Assembly: GCF_000092285.1 (NCBI RefSeq)
Contig: NC_014100.1
Span: 3,100,001 to 3,164,000 of the forward strand
Source: Caulobacter segnis ATCC 21756
GTDB lineage: Bacteria > Pseudomonadota > Alphaproteobacteria > Caulobacterales > Caulobacteraceae
DNA: 64,000 bases
Direction of reading: 5' to 3'
Each line of letters opens with the position of its first letter. Positions within the stretch are counted from its first letter, which is position 1. The notes below the pieces were generated by a model that saw only the letters and a list, made by a program, of their open reading frames with translations, ran no database searches and was not told where the DNA came from. This document shows positions 52,103 to 60,662 of this stretch, piece by piece. The position numbers and the translations under genes were made by a program.

Positions 52103-52926
52103 TCAGCTTTTCAGCCGGTACCCCGTCACGAACAGGCGCCAGCACCACAGGAACAGCGCCACGGTCAGCAGGCCCGTGGAGACCACCCCGATGGCGATCG
52201 AGCCGTCGGCGTGACCGATGAAGCCGTAGCGGAAGCCGTCGATCAGATAGAAGAACGGGTTGAAATGGCTGGCCGAACGGAAGGGCTCGGGCAGCTTGTC
52301 GACCAGGTAGAAAGTGCCCGACAGGAAGGTCATCGGCATGATCAGGAAGTTGGTCACCGCCGCCAGTTGGTCGAACTTCTCCGCCCACAGGCCCGCCGCC
52401 ACGCCCGCCAGACCCAGGATCAGCGAAGCGACAGCGCCGAAATAGACCACCGCCCACAGGTGAGAGACCGACAGCCCCGCGCCGGGCAGCACGCCGACAA
52501 CGAGCGCCGTCACCGCGCCCCGACCACGACCCCACGCGTCGCCGCCCCGAGGGCGAAGGCCGAGACCTGCTCCAGCGCAGACAGCGGCGGCGTCAGGAAG
52601 TCCGGCGTCAGGCCCATCATCTTGGCCTGGATCAGCGACGACGAGGAATTGGCGAAGGCGTTGTTCAGGATGGCCATCATGATCAGCCCCGGCGCCACGA
52701 AATGCCCGAAGGTCACGCCGCCGACGGCCGGCCGGCTGGCGCCCACGGCCACGACGAAAACCAGCATGTAGAGCAACGTGGTGACCACCGGCGCGGCCAC
52801 CGTCTGGGTGCCGACCTTCCAGAACCGGCGGATTTCGCGCTGATAGAGGGTGAAGAAGCCGCTCCAGTTCCAGCCGTGATAATCGCGCGGCTGCGGCGGA
52901 ATGACGCTCTCGGCGGTGTCTCTCAT
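52103..52926 (-). pseudogene. ABC-2 type transporter permease, single frameshift
   Basis: Two frames encode one ABC-2 permease (YadH/DrrB-like) of about 274 residues. The first (52926 to 52510) has WSGFFTLYQREIRRFWKVGT, FGHFVAPGLIMMAILNNAFA; the second (52513 to 52103) has GAVASLILGLAGVAAGLWAE, FLIMPMTFLSGTFYLVDKLP and RFGFI-type end (DGFRYGFIGHADG). One added base in the CCCC run at 52518-52521 (plus strand) joins them as VVVGGAVTALVVG. No ATPase gene is adjacent. The start overlaps a 10-codon frame (52955-52923) by ATGA. Confidence 0.85.
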
Positions 52927-52995
52927 GCGCTCAACCCGTTGTTCTGCTTGGCCATGTGCGCCCTCGCCCCCCTTTTCGCAAGCTCGGGCTTGCGT

Positions 52996-53062
52996 GAATC
53001 AACATCTTGTTTCTGTGGACAGAGTCGTTGGCGCCCATTGTGTGTTTTAATGCATTCTTTAC
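52996..53062 (+). promoter_or_regulatory. gcrA upstream region: CtrA-like, DnaA-like and GANTC sites
   Basis: TTAA-N7-TTTAC (53047-53062) matches the CtrA consensus TTAA-N7-TTAAC at 8 of 9 fixed positions. TGTGGACAG (53014-53022) is the reverse complement of CTGTCCACA, 7 of 9 to a DnaA box. GAATC (52996-53000) and GAGTC (53022-53026) are GANTC sites for CcrM methylation. In Caulobacter crescentus gcrA is known to be activated by DnaA and repressed by CtrA, so this layout fits. Confidence 0.62.
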
Positions 53063-53164
53063 GATTAGTAGTAGGACGACCGCCGGCGGGGCGGTTTGAT
53101 CACCAGATATGGGGTGACGGGCGTGGGGACGCCCTCTCCCCATTCTAGATGGCGGAGACGGGTT

Positions 53165-53686
53165 ATGAGCTGGACCGACGAACGGGTCTCGACCTTGAAG
53201 AAGCTGTGGCTGGACGGACTGTCGGCCAGTCAGATCGCCAAGCAATTGGGCGGCGTTACGCGCAACGCCGTCATCGGCAAGGTTCACCGTCTCGGCCTGT
53301 CGGGCCGCGCCGCGCCTTCGCAACCCGCGCGTCCGGCCTTCAAGGCCCCGCGCCCGGCGCGTCCGGCCGCTCAGGCCATGCCCTCGGCGCCGCGCCGCGT
53401 GACGCCGATCGAGGCGCCGTCGCTGCCCGTGGCCGCCACGCCCGCGCCGCTGCCGGCCTTCCGTCACGAAGAGCCGGGCTCGGCCACCGTGCTGACCCTG
53501 GGCGCCCACATGTGCAAGTGGCCGATCGGCGATCCGTCGTCGGAAGGCTTCACCTTCTGCGGCCGTCGCTCTTCGGAAGGCGCGCCCTACTGCGTCGAAC
53601 ATGCTCGCGTGGCCTACCAGCCGCAGCAAACCAAGAAGAAGGGCGGCGCCACCGAGCTCGCCCGCTCGCTTCGCCGCTACATCTAA
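53165..53686 (+). CDS. gcrA: Cell-cycle regulator GcrA
   Basis: A 173-residue master regulator that binds sigma-70 holoenzyme and methylated GANTC promoters to drive S-phase genes. The N-terminal DNA-binding HTH is MSWTDERVSTLKKLWLDGLS, ASQIAKQLGGVTRNAVIGKV, HRLGLSGR; a Pro/Ala-rich linker (about 50-100) leads to the C-terminal sigma-interaction domain CKWPIGDPSSEGFTFCGRRS, YCVEHARVAY. Length and motifs match C. crescentus GcrA. A strong terminator follows. Confidence 0.97.
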   Translation: MSWTDERVSTLKKLWLDGLSASQIAKQLGGVTRNAVIGKVHRLGLSGRAAPSQPARPAFKAPRPARPAAQAMPSAPRRVTPIEAPSLPVAATPAPLPAFRHEEPGSATVLTLGAHMCKWPIGDPSSEGFTFCGRRSSEGAPYCVEHARVAYQPQQTKKKGGATELARSLRRYI

Positions 53687-53714
53687 GAAGAACAAAAGTC
53701 TCTCAGAGCGGCGG

Positions 53715-53747
53715 ATCCCGGACAGCCCGACGGCTGTCCGGGATTTT
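53715..53747 (+). terminator. Rho-independent terminator after gcrA
   Basis: A perfect 13 bp stem, ATCCCGGACAGCC (53715-53727) and GGCTGTCCGGGAT (53732-53744), with a 4 nt loop and a TTTT tail. Confidence 0.93.
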
Positions 53748-53778
53748 CCATTTCCGGGGGAGGCTCTAGATAGGAGCC

Positions 53779-55311
53779 ATGACGGACCTCGCGCCGAACG
53801 ATTCCAACGCCCCGCCCTATTCGGTCTCCGAACTGGCCTTCGCCCTGAAGCGGACGCTGGAGGACCGCTACGGCTTCGTGCGACTGCGCGGCGAACTCAG
53901 CAAGGTCACCCACCACTCCAACGGCCACGTCTATCTGACCATCAAGGACGACAAGGCCGCGATCGACGGCGTCGTCTGGAAGGGCAATGTCCGGGGCCTG
54001 GGGGTGCGGCCCGAGCATGGGCTCGAGGTGATCGTCACCGGCAAGATCACCACCTACCCGGCCGGCTCTCGCTACCAGATCGTCATCGACAGCATGGAGG
54101 CGGCCGGCGTTGGCGCCCTGCTGGCTCAGCTGGAGCGCCTGAAGGCCAAGCTGGCCGCCGAGGGCCTCTTCGCCCCCGAGCGTAAACGCCCCCTGCCCTC
54201 GATGCCCGCCGTGGTCGGCGTGATCACCAGCCCGACCGGCGCGGTGATCCGCGACATCCTGCATCGCATCCGTGACCGCTGGCCCTGCCAGGTCCTGGTC
54301 TGGCCTGTGGTCGTCCAAGGCGACGCCGCGGCCGCCCAGGTCAGCGCGGCGGTCCGAGGCTTCAACGCCATCCAGCCCGGCGGCCCCGTGCCGCGTCCCG
54401 ACATCCTGATCGTCGCCCGGGGCGGCGGCTCGGTCGAGGACCTGTGGGCCTTCAACGACGAAGCCCTCGCCCGGACGGTGGCCGAGAGCGCCATTCCGTT
54501 GATCTCGGCGGTCGGCCACGAGACCGACACCACGCTGATCGACTTCGTCTCCGACCGCCGCGCGCCGACCCCGACCGCCGCCGCCGAGATGGCGACGCCG
54601 GTGCTTGGCGAGTTGCGCGCCCTGATCTCGGACTTCGATCGCCGTCTCAGCCGCTGCGGCGCGCGGACGATCGAAGAGCGCCGCACCCGCCTGACCAGCG
54701 CCGCGCGCGGCCTGCCCCGCCCGAACGACCTGCTGGCCCTAGCCCAGCAGCGCTTCGATATGGCCTCGGGCCGGCTGGACGCGGCGCTGCATCGAAACAC
54801 CGCCGTGCACGCCCAGGACCTGCTGAAGGTCACCGCGCGCCTGACGCCTGACGCCCTGCGCCGCCAGCACGCCGCCAAGGCTGACCGCGTCGCCGACCTG
54901 GGCCGCCGCCTGAACGCCTGCGGGACCCGCTCGGTCGAGCGCGTCCGGGATCACGCCCGCCTGCCGCTGCTCTGGACGCGTCTCGGCTCCGCGGCGGAAC
55001 GCCGCCTGACCCGAGCCGAGGATCAGCTGACCAACCTGGACAAGCTGCGCCTGTCGCTGAACCCGCGACGACCGCTGGAGCTGGGCTTCGCGCTGGTGCG
55101 GAAGGCGGACGGGACGATCATCCGCTCGGCGGGCGCGTTGGCGCTCGGCGACCACGTGGCCCTGCAATTCGCCGATGGCGAACGTGAAGCGGTGATCGGC
55201 AATGAAGCCCCGCCGTCCGCCTCGACGCCTTCCGCATCGACGCCGCCCCGCCCCTCGCCGCCGCGCCCCAAGCCCGCTCCGTCCTCGACTGAGCAGGGCG
55301 ATCTGTTCTGA
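53779..55311 (+). CDS. xseA: Exodeoxyribonuclease VII large subunit
   Basis: A 510-residue nuclease subunit that with XseB degrades single-stranded DNA. N-terminal OB fold: [40 protein letters not shown]; catalytic core: [67 protein letters not shown] coiled-coil C-terminal half follows, ending in a Pro/Ser-rich tail. xseB is not in the window. It lies 30 bp after the gcrA terminator. Confidence 0.96.
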   Translation: MTDLAPNDSNAPPYSVSELAFALKRTLEDRYGFVRLRGELSKVTHHSNGHVYLTIKDDKAAIDGVVWKGNVRGLGVRPEHGLEVIVTGKITTYPAGSRYQIVIDSMEAAGVGALLAQLERLKAKLAAEGLFAPERKRPLPSMPAVVGVITSPTGAVIRDILHRIRDRWPCQVLVWPVVVQGDAAAAQVSAAVRGFNAIQPGGPVPRPDILIVARGGGSVEDLWAFNDEALARTVAESAIPLISAVGHETDTTLIDFVSDRRAPTPTAAAEMATPVLGELRALISDFDRRLSRCGARTIEERRTRLTSAARGLPRPNDLLALAQQRFDMASGRLDAALHRNTAVHAQDLLKVTARLTPDALRRQHAAKADRVADLGRRLNACGTRSVERVRDHARLPLLWTRLGSAAERRLTRAEDQLTNLDKLRLSLNPRRPLELGFALVRKADGTIIRSAGALALGDHVALQFADGEREAVIGNEAPPSASTPSASTPPRPSPPRPKPAPSSTEQGDLF

Positions 55312-55339
55312 GACGCCGCTTTGGCGTAGAGTATTGACC

Positions 55340-55552
55340 ATGAACGCTTTCGATCGTGATCTCGGCAAGTCCGACGGCCTGGCCGTCCTGCACTATGGCG
55401 ACGGCGAGTACGCCGTGCTCTCGCCTGGCCGCTTCGTGCTGTGCGCCATCACAAACGCGAAGATTCCGCTGGATGCGCTGCGCTATTGGAGCCCCGAGCA
55501 CCAGGAAGCGTACGCCAGCGCGGCCGAGGCCCTGAAACGCTGGCAGGGCTGA
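55340..55552 (+). CDS. DUF2093 domain-containing protein, 70 aa
   Basis: A small cytoplasmic protein from ATG 55340, 28 bp after xseA. AVLHYGDGEYAVLSPGRFVL, CAITNAKIPLDALRYWSPEH and QEAYASAAEALKRW match the DUF2093 family, which is found next to xseA in many alphaproteobacteria. The function is unknown. Confidence 0.88.
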   Translation: MNAFDRDLGKSDGLAVLHYGDGEYAVLSPGRFVLCAITNAKIPLDALRYWSPEHQEAYASAAEALKRWQG

Positions 55553-55773
55553 GCGGCCCTCGACTCCGCCACATCGAACGGATCGCCCGAACGGGGCTTG
55601 ATCCGGCGACTTCGCGCCTCACCGCCCGGCCCTCGCGGCGAGTTCCCGTTATTCGTGTCTAGCTTGAGTTTAAATCATTCGTTAGCAATGCCGACCCTGT
55701 CGGAACGGTAGGTCGCAGGGGAGCGACCCTGGTCCGATGGTCCCCGCGAGATCCTTGAGGAGGCGGCTCCCGC

Positions 55774-56301
55774 ATGTCTGCGGCCCTTGAAAAGCTGCGC
55801 TTTCTGCTGGTGGACGACAACCAGCACATTCGCGCGATCGTTTCGACGATCCTCAAGGGCGTAGGCGTGCGTCAAATCCGCGAGGCGATGGACGGCGCCG
55901 AGGCGTTGCAGGTGCTGCGCGACTGGCGCCCGGACATCGCGATCGTCGATTTCAAGATGAGCCCGCTGGACGGCGTGCAGTTCACCCAGCTCGTGCGCAA
56001 CGCCCACGACAGCGTCGATCCGTTCCTGCCGATCATCATGCTGACAGGTTTCGCCGAACGTCACCGCGTGTTCGAGGCTCGCGACTCCGGGGTCACCGAG
56101 ATCGTGGTCAAGCCGGTCACCGCCCGGTCGCTGCTGGACCGGATCAACACGGTGATCTTTCACCCGAGGCCGTTCATTCGCTCGCCCGACTATTTCGGCC
56201 CCTGTCGGCGACGCCGGAACGATCCGTCACACAAGGGCCCCTTCCGCCGGGCCGGCGAGGCGGACTCTCCCGAACCGGCCAGCGACACGATCGAAATCTA
56301 G
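55774..56301 (+). CDS. Single-domain response regulator with C-terminal tail
   Basis: A 175-residue receiver protein. LRFLLVDDNQHIRAIVSTIL gives the acidic pocket, D59 in IAIVDFKMSPLDG is the phospho-acceptor, and K113 is in VVKPVTARS. The tail contains HPRPFIRSPDYFGPCRRRRN, a conserved short motif of an alphaproteobacterial receiver family. No output domain or adjacent kinase is seen. It converges with the LpxL-like gene with a 4 bp overlap. Confidence 0.92.
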   Translation: MSAALEKLRFLLVDDNQHIRAIVSTILKGVGVRQIREAMDGAEALQVLRDWRPDIAIVDFKMSPLDGVQFTQLVRNAHDSVDPFLPIIMLTGFAERHRVFEARDSGVTEIVVKPVTARSLLDRINTVIFHPRPFIRSPDYFGPCRRRRNDPSHKGPFRRAGEADSPEPASDTIEI

Positions 56302-57242
56302 GTCGAAGACGCGGCGTCCCGCTCCCGTTCGGCCAGGGCGGCGTAGACCTCGTTCGGCCAGCGACGGTGGACCCAGAACCATTCGGCCGGTCTCTCGCGG
56401 ATGCGGTCTTCCATGAAGGCGTTGATCATCCGCACGCCCGCCTCGATATCGGCCGTGCGATCGCCGGTCTTGGGCGGGACGATGGGTTCGTGCACCACCG
56501 CCCGGAAACGCGCGCCCTTCAGCCGCTGCACCGACATCGGCTGCAGAACCGTGCCGAAGCGGATCGCCAGGCGCGTCGGCCCCGGCGCGGTGCGGGCGTC
56601 GTGGCCGAAGAACGGGGCGGCCACGCCGCTATTGAACTTCTGGTCGTTCATCAGGGCCACAGACCGCCCTTCCTTCATGCCTTCCAGCAGCTCGCGCGCG
56701 CCATCGCCGCCCTTCGGCGCGAACAGACGCACGCCATAGCGGAAGCGGCTGTCCTTGATGCGCTTGTCGACATAGGGGTTGTTGGCGGCGCGATAAGTCA
56801 TCTCGCAGACCACGCCGCTGTCGACGATCGCCGCGGGCATGACCTCCCAGTTCGACAGGTGGCCCGAGACGAAGACGACCGGGATCTTGTCGCGGGCGAT
56901 CTGCTCCAGGCGCTCCTTGCCGATCACCTCGACCCGGCCCGTCGAGGGCAGGATCTTGTCCATCAGCGGGAACTCGGCGAACGAGCGGCCCAGGCCCTCC
57001 CACTGCTCGTCCAGGATCCGGGCGTGCCAGGCGGCGTCCTTTTCGGGGAAGGCGAGCTTCAGATTGCGCGCGGCGACCTTGTGCGCGCCGCTGATCGGCC
57101 CGAACGTCTTGCCCAGCCAGCCGCCGAAGTCGGAGGCGCGATCCACGCCCATCAGGCGCACGGCGCCGATGAAGAGGTCGAAGCCCAGGGCCTCCAACCG
57201 CCACAACAGATCCTGCACCCAGGGCTGACGCTTATCAGACAT
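56298..57242 (-). CDS. Lipid A biosynthesis acyltransferase, LpxL/HtrB family
   Basis: Adds a secondary acyl chain to lipid A at the inner membrane. 314 residues; the catalytic HX4(D/E) motif is VSGHLSNWEVMPAA, with TYRAANNPYVDKRI, VALMNDQKFNSG and EPIVPP also conserved, and WFWVHRRWPNE closes the domain as in LpxL/M proteins. Which acyl position it modifies cannot be read. It is divergent from the XRE regulator. Confidence 0.92.
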   Translation of the reverse strand: MSDKRQPWVQDLLWRLEALGFDLFIGAVRLMGVDRASDFGGWLGKTFGPISGAHKVAARNLKLAFPEKDAAWHARILDEQWEGLGRSFAEFPLMDKILPSTGRVEVIGKERLEQIARDKIPVVFVSGHLSNWEVMPAAIVDSGVVCEMTYRAANNPYVDKRIKDSRFRYGVRLFAPKGGDGARELLEGMKEGRSVALMNDQKFNSGVAAPFFGHDARTAPGPTRLAIRFGTVLQPMSVQRLKGARFRAVVHEPIVPPKTGDRTADIEAGVRMINAFMEDRIRERPAEWFWVHRRWPNEVYAALAERERDAASST

Positions 57243-57354
57243 GCGCCCTTAGTAGGCTTGGCCGGGCGCTTCGCGCAACGGCACGCGACTTGCGGCTGCC
57301 GGGGCATCTCGTTCTGTTTCGGGACGGGAGAAGGTTAAGGGGGCAAGAAGTTCC

Positions 57355-57738
57355 ATGGGTAACGACATCGACGTCCACCTGGGCAAGCGCCTGCGTCGGC
57401 GTCGCCGTCTGCTGGGCCTGACGCAACAGCAGCTGGCCGAAGTGGTCGGCGTGCGGTTCCAACAGATCCAGAAGTACGAGTGCGGCGCCAACCGCATCTC
57501 CGCCGCGCGTCTCTGGCAACTGGCCGAGGCGCTGGAGGTGCCAGTCGGCTACTTCTACGACGGCCTGTCGGAGGTCCGCCGCGAGGCGGCGGGCGAAATC
57601 GCCGAAAGCGGCGAGATGTTCGCGCGCAAGGAGACGCAGGACCTGGTCCGCGCCTACTATCTGCTCGGCGAGCGCCCGCGCCGTCGCCTGCTGGACCTGG
57701 CGAAGTCGCTGCACGGCGGCGAACTGGCGGAGGCCTGA
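57355..57738 (+). CDS. XRE family transcriptional regulator
   Basis: A 127-residue regulator. HTH: LGKRLRRRRRLLGLTQQQLA, EVVGVRFQQIQKYECGANRI, SAARLWQLAEALEVPVGYFY. A C-terminal helical segment (about residues 75-127) with LVRAYYLLGERPRRRLLDLA is typical of a common alphaproteobacterial family of Cro/CI-like regulators. Targets unknown. It is 116 bp from the divergent LpxL-like start and upstream of hisN. Confidence 0.92.
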   Translation: MGNDIDVHLGKRLRRRRRLLGLTQQQLAEVVGVRFQQIQKYECGANRISAARLWQLAEALEVPVGYFYDGLSEVRREAAGEIAESGEMFARKETQDLVRAYYLLGERPRRRLLDLAKSLHGGELAEA

Positions 57739-57807
57739 GCGACCGGCGCAACCGATACGCGCGGAAAGGCGTGGCGCGCCGGCGGCTGGAAAGCTAAACC
57801 CGCGCGC

Positions 57808-58644
57808 ATGACCCTATCCGCTGATCGGCTCGCCGCGCTCGACGCCTTCGTCATCGACCTGAACAAGGCCTCCGCGGCCGCGATCTTGCCGCTCTTCCGG
57901 GCGGATCACGGTCTGGAGGACAAGGGCGCGGGCAAGAACCTGCCGCGGGACACCCACGCCGCCTTCGATCCGGTGACCGAGGCTGATCGCGGCGCCGAGG
58001 CGGCGATTCGGGCGCTGATCGCCGAGCGCTATCCCGAGCACGGCGTGATCGGCGAGGAGTACGGCGAGGATCGCCCCGACGCTGAGTTCGTCTGGGTGCT
58101 CGACCCGATCGACGGCACCCGCGCCTTCATCTCGGGCCTGCCGTTGTGGACCACCCTGATCGGCCTGCGCCACCAGGGCCGGCCCGTGCTGGGCTCGATC
58201 GGCCAGCCCTTCACCGAAGAGCTGTTCATCGGCCACGCGGGCGGCGCGCGCCTGATCGCGCGCGGCGAAAGCACGCCCATCCGCGTCCGCGAGTGCTCGA
58301 ACCTGAACGACGCGGTGATCGCCACCACCGATCCCGACGCCTGTTTCGACGGCGCCGAGCGTGGGGCGTGGCTGCAGGTGCGCGCGGCGTCCAAGCTGGC
58401 GCGCCTGGGCTGCGACGCCTACGCCTACGCCATGGTGGCCATGGGCAAGATGGACATGGTCATCGAGGCGGGCCTCAAGTCCTGGGACATCGAGGCCGCC
58501 ATCCCGCTGGTGGAAGCCGCCGGCGGCGTCGTCACCAACTGGCGCGGCGAGGCGATCGGCCCGAATGGCGGTCAGATGGTGATCTCGGGCGACCGTCGCC
58601 CGCTGGACGAGGCCTTGGTGAGCCTCAAGCGCTCGGCGAAATAG
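57808..58644 (+). CDS. hisN: Histidinol-phosphatase, inositol monophosphatase family
   Basis: Dephosphorylates histidinol phosphate in alphaproteobacterial histidine synthesis. 278 residues with the three IMPase metal motifs: DPVTEADRGAEAAIRAL, GEEYGED, WVLDPIDGTRAFISGLPLWT and the final WDIEAAIPLVEAAGGVVTNW. Among IMPases this pattern matches HisN best; some relatives act on inositol phosphate. It converges with the hydrolase gene, overlapping by 20 bp. Confidence 0.88.
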   Translation: MTLSADRLAALDAFVIDLNKASAAAILPLFRADHGLEDKGAGKNLPRDTHAAFDPVTEADRGAEAAIRALIAERYPEHGVIGEEYGEDRPDAEFVWVLDPIDGTRAFISGLPLWTTLIGLRHQGRPVLGSIGQPFTEELFIGHAGGARLIARGESTPIRVRECSNLNDAVIATTDPDACFDGAERGAWLQVRAASKLARLGCDAYAYAMVAMGKMDMVIEAGLKSWDIEAAIPLVEAAGGVVTNWRGEAIGPNGGQMVISGDRRPLDEALVSLKRSAK

Positions 58645-59599
58645 GCGCGACCGGGTCCACGGTCTCGTCGAACGCCTTCCAGAAAATCGCGCGCCGCGGA
58701 TCGGTCTCGATCAGGATCTCGTGGAACGCGCCCTCGACCTCGCCATAGCGACCGCGCGGCAGCCGCTCGGCGATCGTTTTCAGGGCGGGGTTGAGCACGC
58801 GGTCGTCCAGCTCGGCGGCGACGATCGTGACAGGGATCTCCAGGCCTTCCACGGAGCCGGGGCGACGGAGCCACGCGCAGGCGGACACCGCGAAATCCAG
58901 CCAGCCCCACGTCACGCCCCCCAGAGCGATCCGCGGATCCGCCTTGAGCTGCGCCCTGTAGCGATCGTGGCGCGCGCGGTCGTGGGTCAGCTTGTCGGCT
59001 TCGAAGGTCTGGGTCAGCGGATCATACGCGCCGCCGTTGACGTACTGTCCGGCGAAACCGAGCCGGGAAAGCGTCCAGGACAGCGCGGTCGTCGCCCAGG
59101 GCGGAACGCCGCCCGTGTTGATCCCCAGCATCGGCGCCGACAGCACGCAGGCCGAGAAGCGGCCCTCCCCTTTGGCCAGCGCCAGCAGGGTGAGACAACC
59201 GCCCATGGAGTGTCCCATGGCGATCCAGGGCTTGGGCAATCGAGCCTCGAACGTGTCGAGCAGCGCCTTGTAGTCGTTCAGAAAGGGCTGGTAGCCCCGC
59301 GCGTGGCCTTTCAGCCGATCCGGCAGGTCGCGCGCCGAGAGCCCCTGCCCTCGCCAGTCGTGCGCCAGCACGGCGAAGCCGCGCGCCAGGAGGTCTTCGA
59401 TGACCTCGAAATACTTCTCGATCGGCTCGGTGCGACCGGGGCTGAGCACCACCGTTCCGCGCGCCGAACCGGCCGGAAAAAACGTCGCGGCGCGGAGGGT
59501 TGTCCCCTCCGCGCCGCGGAACCATTCGGCCCCAAAACTACCTGGGCCGTGATCGGGAACCGGGGCCTCGGGGACCGAGACCAGATAGGCCGGTTCCAT
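58625..59599 (-). CDS. Serine aminopeptidase S33-type alpha/beta hydrolase (lysophospholipase-like)
   Basis: A 324-residue hydrolase. GTVVLSPGRTEPIEKYFEVI, AHDWRGQGLS (as in monoglyceride lipases), the nucleophile elbow IAMGHSMGGCLTLLAL, VTIVAAELDDRVLNP with the acid, and EGAFHEILIETD with the catalytic His form the Ser-Asp-His triad. Relatives are PldB lysophospholipases and monoacylglycerol lipases. It is downstream of the SCP2 gene by 8 bp, which suggests a lipid-related unit. Confidence 0.9.
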   Translation of the reverse strand: MEPAYLVSVPEAPVPDHGPGSFGAEWFRGAEGTTLRAATFFPAGSARGTVVLSPGRTEPIEKYFEVIEDLLARGFAVLAHDWRGQGLSARDLPDRLKGHARGYQPFLNDYKALLDTFEARLPKPWIAMGHSMGGCLTLLALAKGEGRFSACVLSAPMLGINTGGVPPWATTALSWTLSRLGFAGQYVNGGAYDPLTQTFEADKLTHDRARHDRYRAQLKADPRIALGGVTWGWLDFAVSACAWLRRPGSVEGLEIPVTIVAAELDDRVLNPALKTIAERLPRGRYGEVEGAFHEILIETDPRRAIFWKAFDETVDPVAPISPSA

Positions 59600-59607
59600 T
59601 GTCAGGC

Positions 59608-59916
59608 TCAGCGCATCTTCGAGAACAGAGCGCCCATCTTGGGCTGCAGGGCCATGGCCACGCCCATGTCCGACAGCTTCAGCTTGCCGGTCATGACCGC
59701 CATGGTCGGATCCAGCTTGCCTTCGCCGATAGCCAGCAGGTCGTCGAGCGCCAGCGTCATGGTCAGGTCGGCCGGCTTGTCCTCGTTCGTCACCGAGCCG
59801 CCATCGATGTGGATGACGCCCGCATCCTTCAGGTCGAACTTCAGGCTCTTGCCCAGGCCGCTGTCGTCGCCGACGGCGGTTTTGATGCGATCGGTGATTT
59901 CCTGAATGGTGGCCAT
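59608..59916 (-). CDS. SCP-2 sterol-transfer family protein
   Basis: A 102-residue single-domain protein covering the SCP2 lipid-binding fold: KSLKFDLKDAGVIHIDGGSV, NEDKPADLTMTLALDDLLAI, GKLDPTMAVMTGKLKLSDMG. Such proteins bind fatty acyl-CoA or other lipids. It is 8 bp upstream of the S33 hydrolase gene in the same direction, so the pair may share a lipid substrate. Confidence 0.92.
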   Translation of the reverse strand: MATIQEITDRIKTAVGDDSGLGKSLKFDLKDAGVIHIDGGSVTNEDKPADLTMTLALDDLLAIGEGKLDPTMAVMTGKLKLSDMGVAMALQPKMGALFSKMR

Positions 59917-60005
59917 GAGCGCGATCTCCCTTGCGCGAAATGATGTTGCGGATAGCTAGACCGGGCCGCCCAGACGAGTAAACACCGTTCAGACAGCGCA
60001 GGCCC

Positions 60006-60662
60006 TTATTTCTTGCCGCTGTAGAAGGCGACCGTACTTGGCGTTTTTGTCAACTTTACCCGTACGGCGCCCTTGAAGTCGCCGGGTCGGAAATAGGGAC
60101 CGGCGGCGACGCTCGGCAGCGGCGCGGTGCGGCCGTCGTTGAAGACGACAAGACCCCCGCTGGCCTTCTCGAAAAGGATTCCGCTCATCTTCGGCGCGGC
60201 GAAGGCCAGGACGCCGCCGGCCTTGCCCATGACCACGTTGGCTTCGGCGACCGTGGCGGACAGCTCTCCGACGTCGTACTCGCCGGCCGGCTTTAGCTGC
60301 GGGGCGAAGTTGACCGCGCTGCCCATCTTCCAGTCGGCCGGCACGTCGAAGACGATCTGTGGGTCGCCCTGCAGTTGGGCGAGACTGGGCAGGCGCTCGA
60401 AATAGCCGTCGGCGTTGATCGGCAACGGTGTCCGCGCCCCGCTCCGCTCGACCAGCGTCGCCTTGATGTTCGCCGCCGCCGGCTTGCCGTCGTGGCGGAT
60501 CGCGTAGCTCAACTTGACCCGCGACCGCTCAGACGGCGGCAGCTTCAGGAACTTGTCGAGAAACATCATGACCCGACTGGCCGGCGCGGCCTTCTCGGCG
60601 AGCGCTGGCGTGGCGGCGGCGACCAGAGCGACGCCGAGCATCAGGACCAGCGCGCGCCTCAC
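60006..60662 (-). CDS. Exported hypothetical protein, 218 aa
   Basis: Starts at GTG 60662, which overlaps the methyltransferase-like stop by 4 bp (GTGA). The N-terminus is a signal peptide (ALVLMLGVALVAAATPALAE). The mature part is beta-rich with no recognised domain: KLSYAIRHDGKPAAANIKAT, VFDVPADWKMGSAVNFAPQL, AFAAPKMSGILFEKASGGLV. Coupling to an exported methyltransferase-fold protein suggests joint function in the periplasm. Confidence 0.75.
   Translation of the reverse strand: MRRALVLMLGVALVAAATPALAEKAAPASRVMMFLDKFLKLPPSERSRVKLSYAIRHDGKPAAANIKATLVERSGARTPLPINADGYFERLPSLAQLQGDPQIVFDVPADWKMGSAVNFAPQLKPAGEYDVGELSATVAEANVVMGKAGGVLAFAAPKMSGILFEKASGGLVVFNDGRTAPLPSVAAGPYFRPGDFKGAVRVKLTKTPSTVAFYSGKK

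Noticed and set aside
55565..55640. tRNA-like stretch on the minus strand (GGATCAAGCCC resembling a T loop)
   Set aside because: The T stem does not pair, no acceptor stem or anticodon arm can be drawn, and there is no CCA. It may be chance or a decayed remnant.
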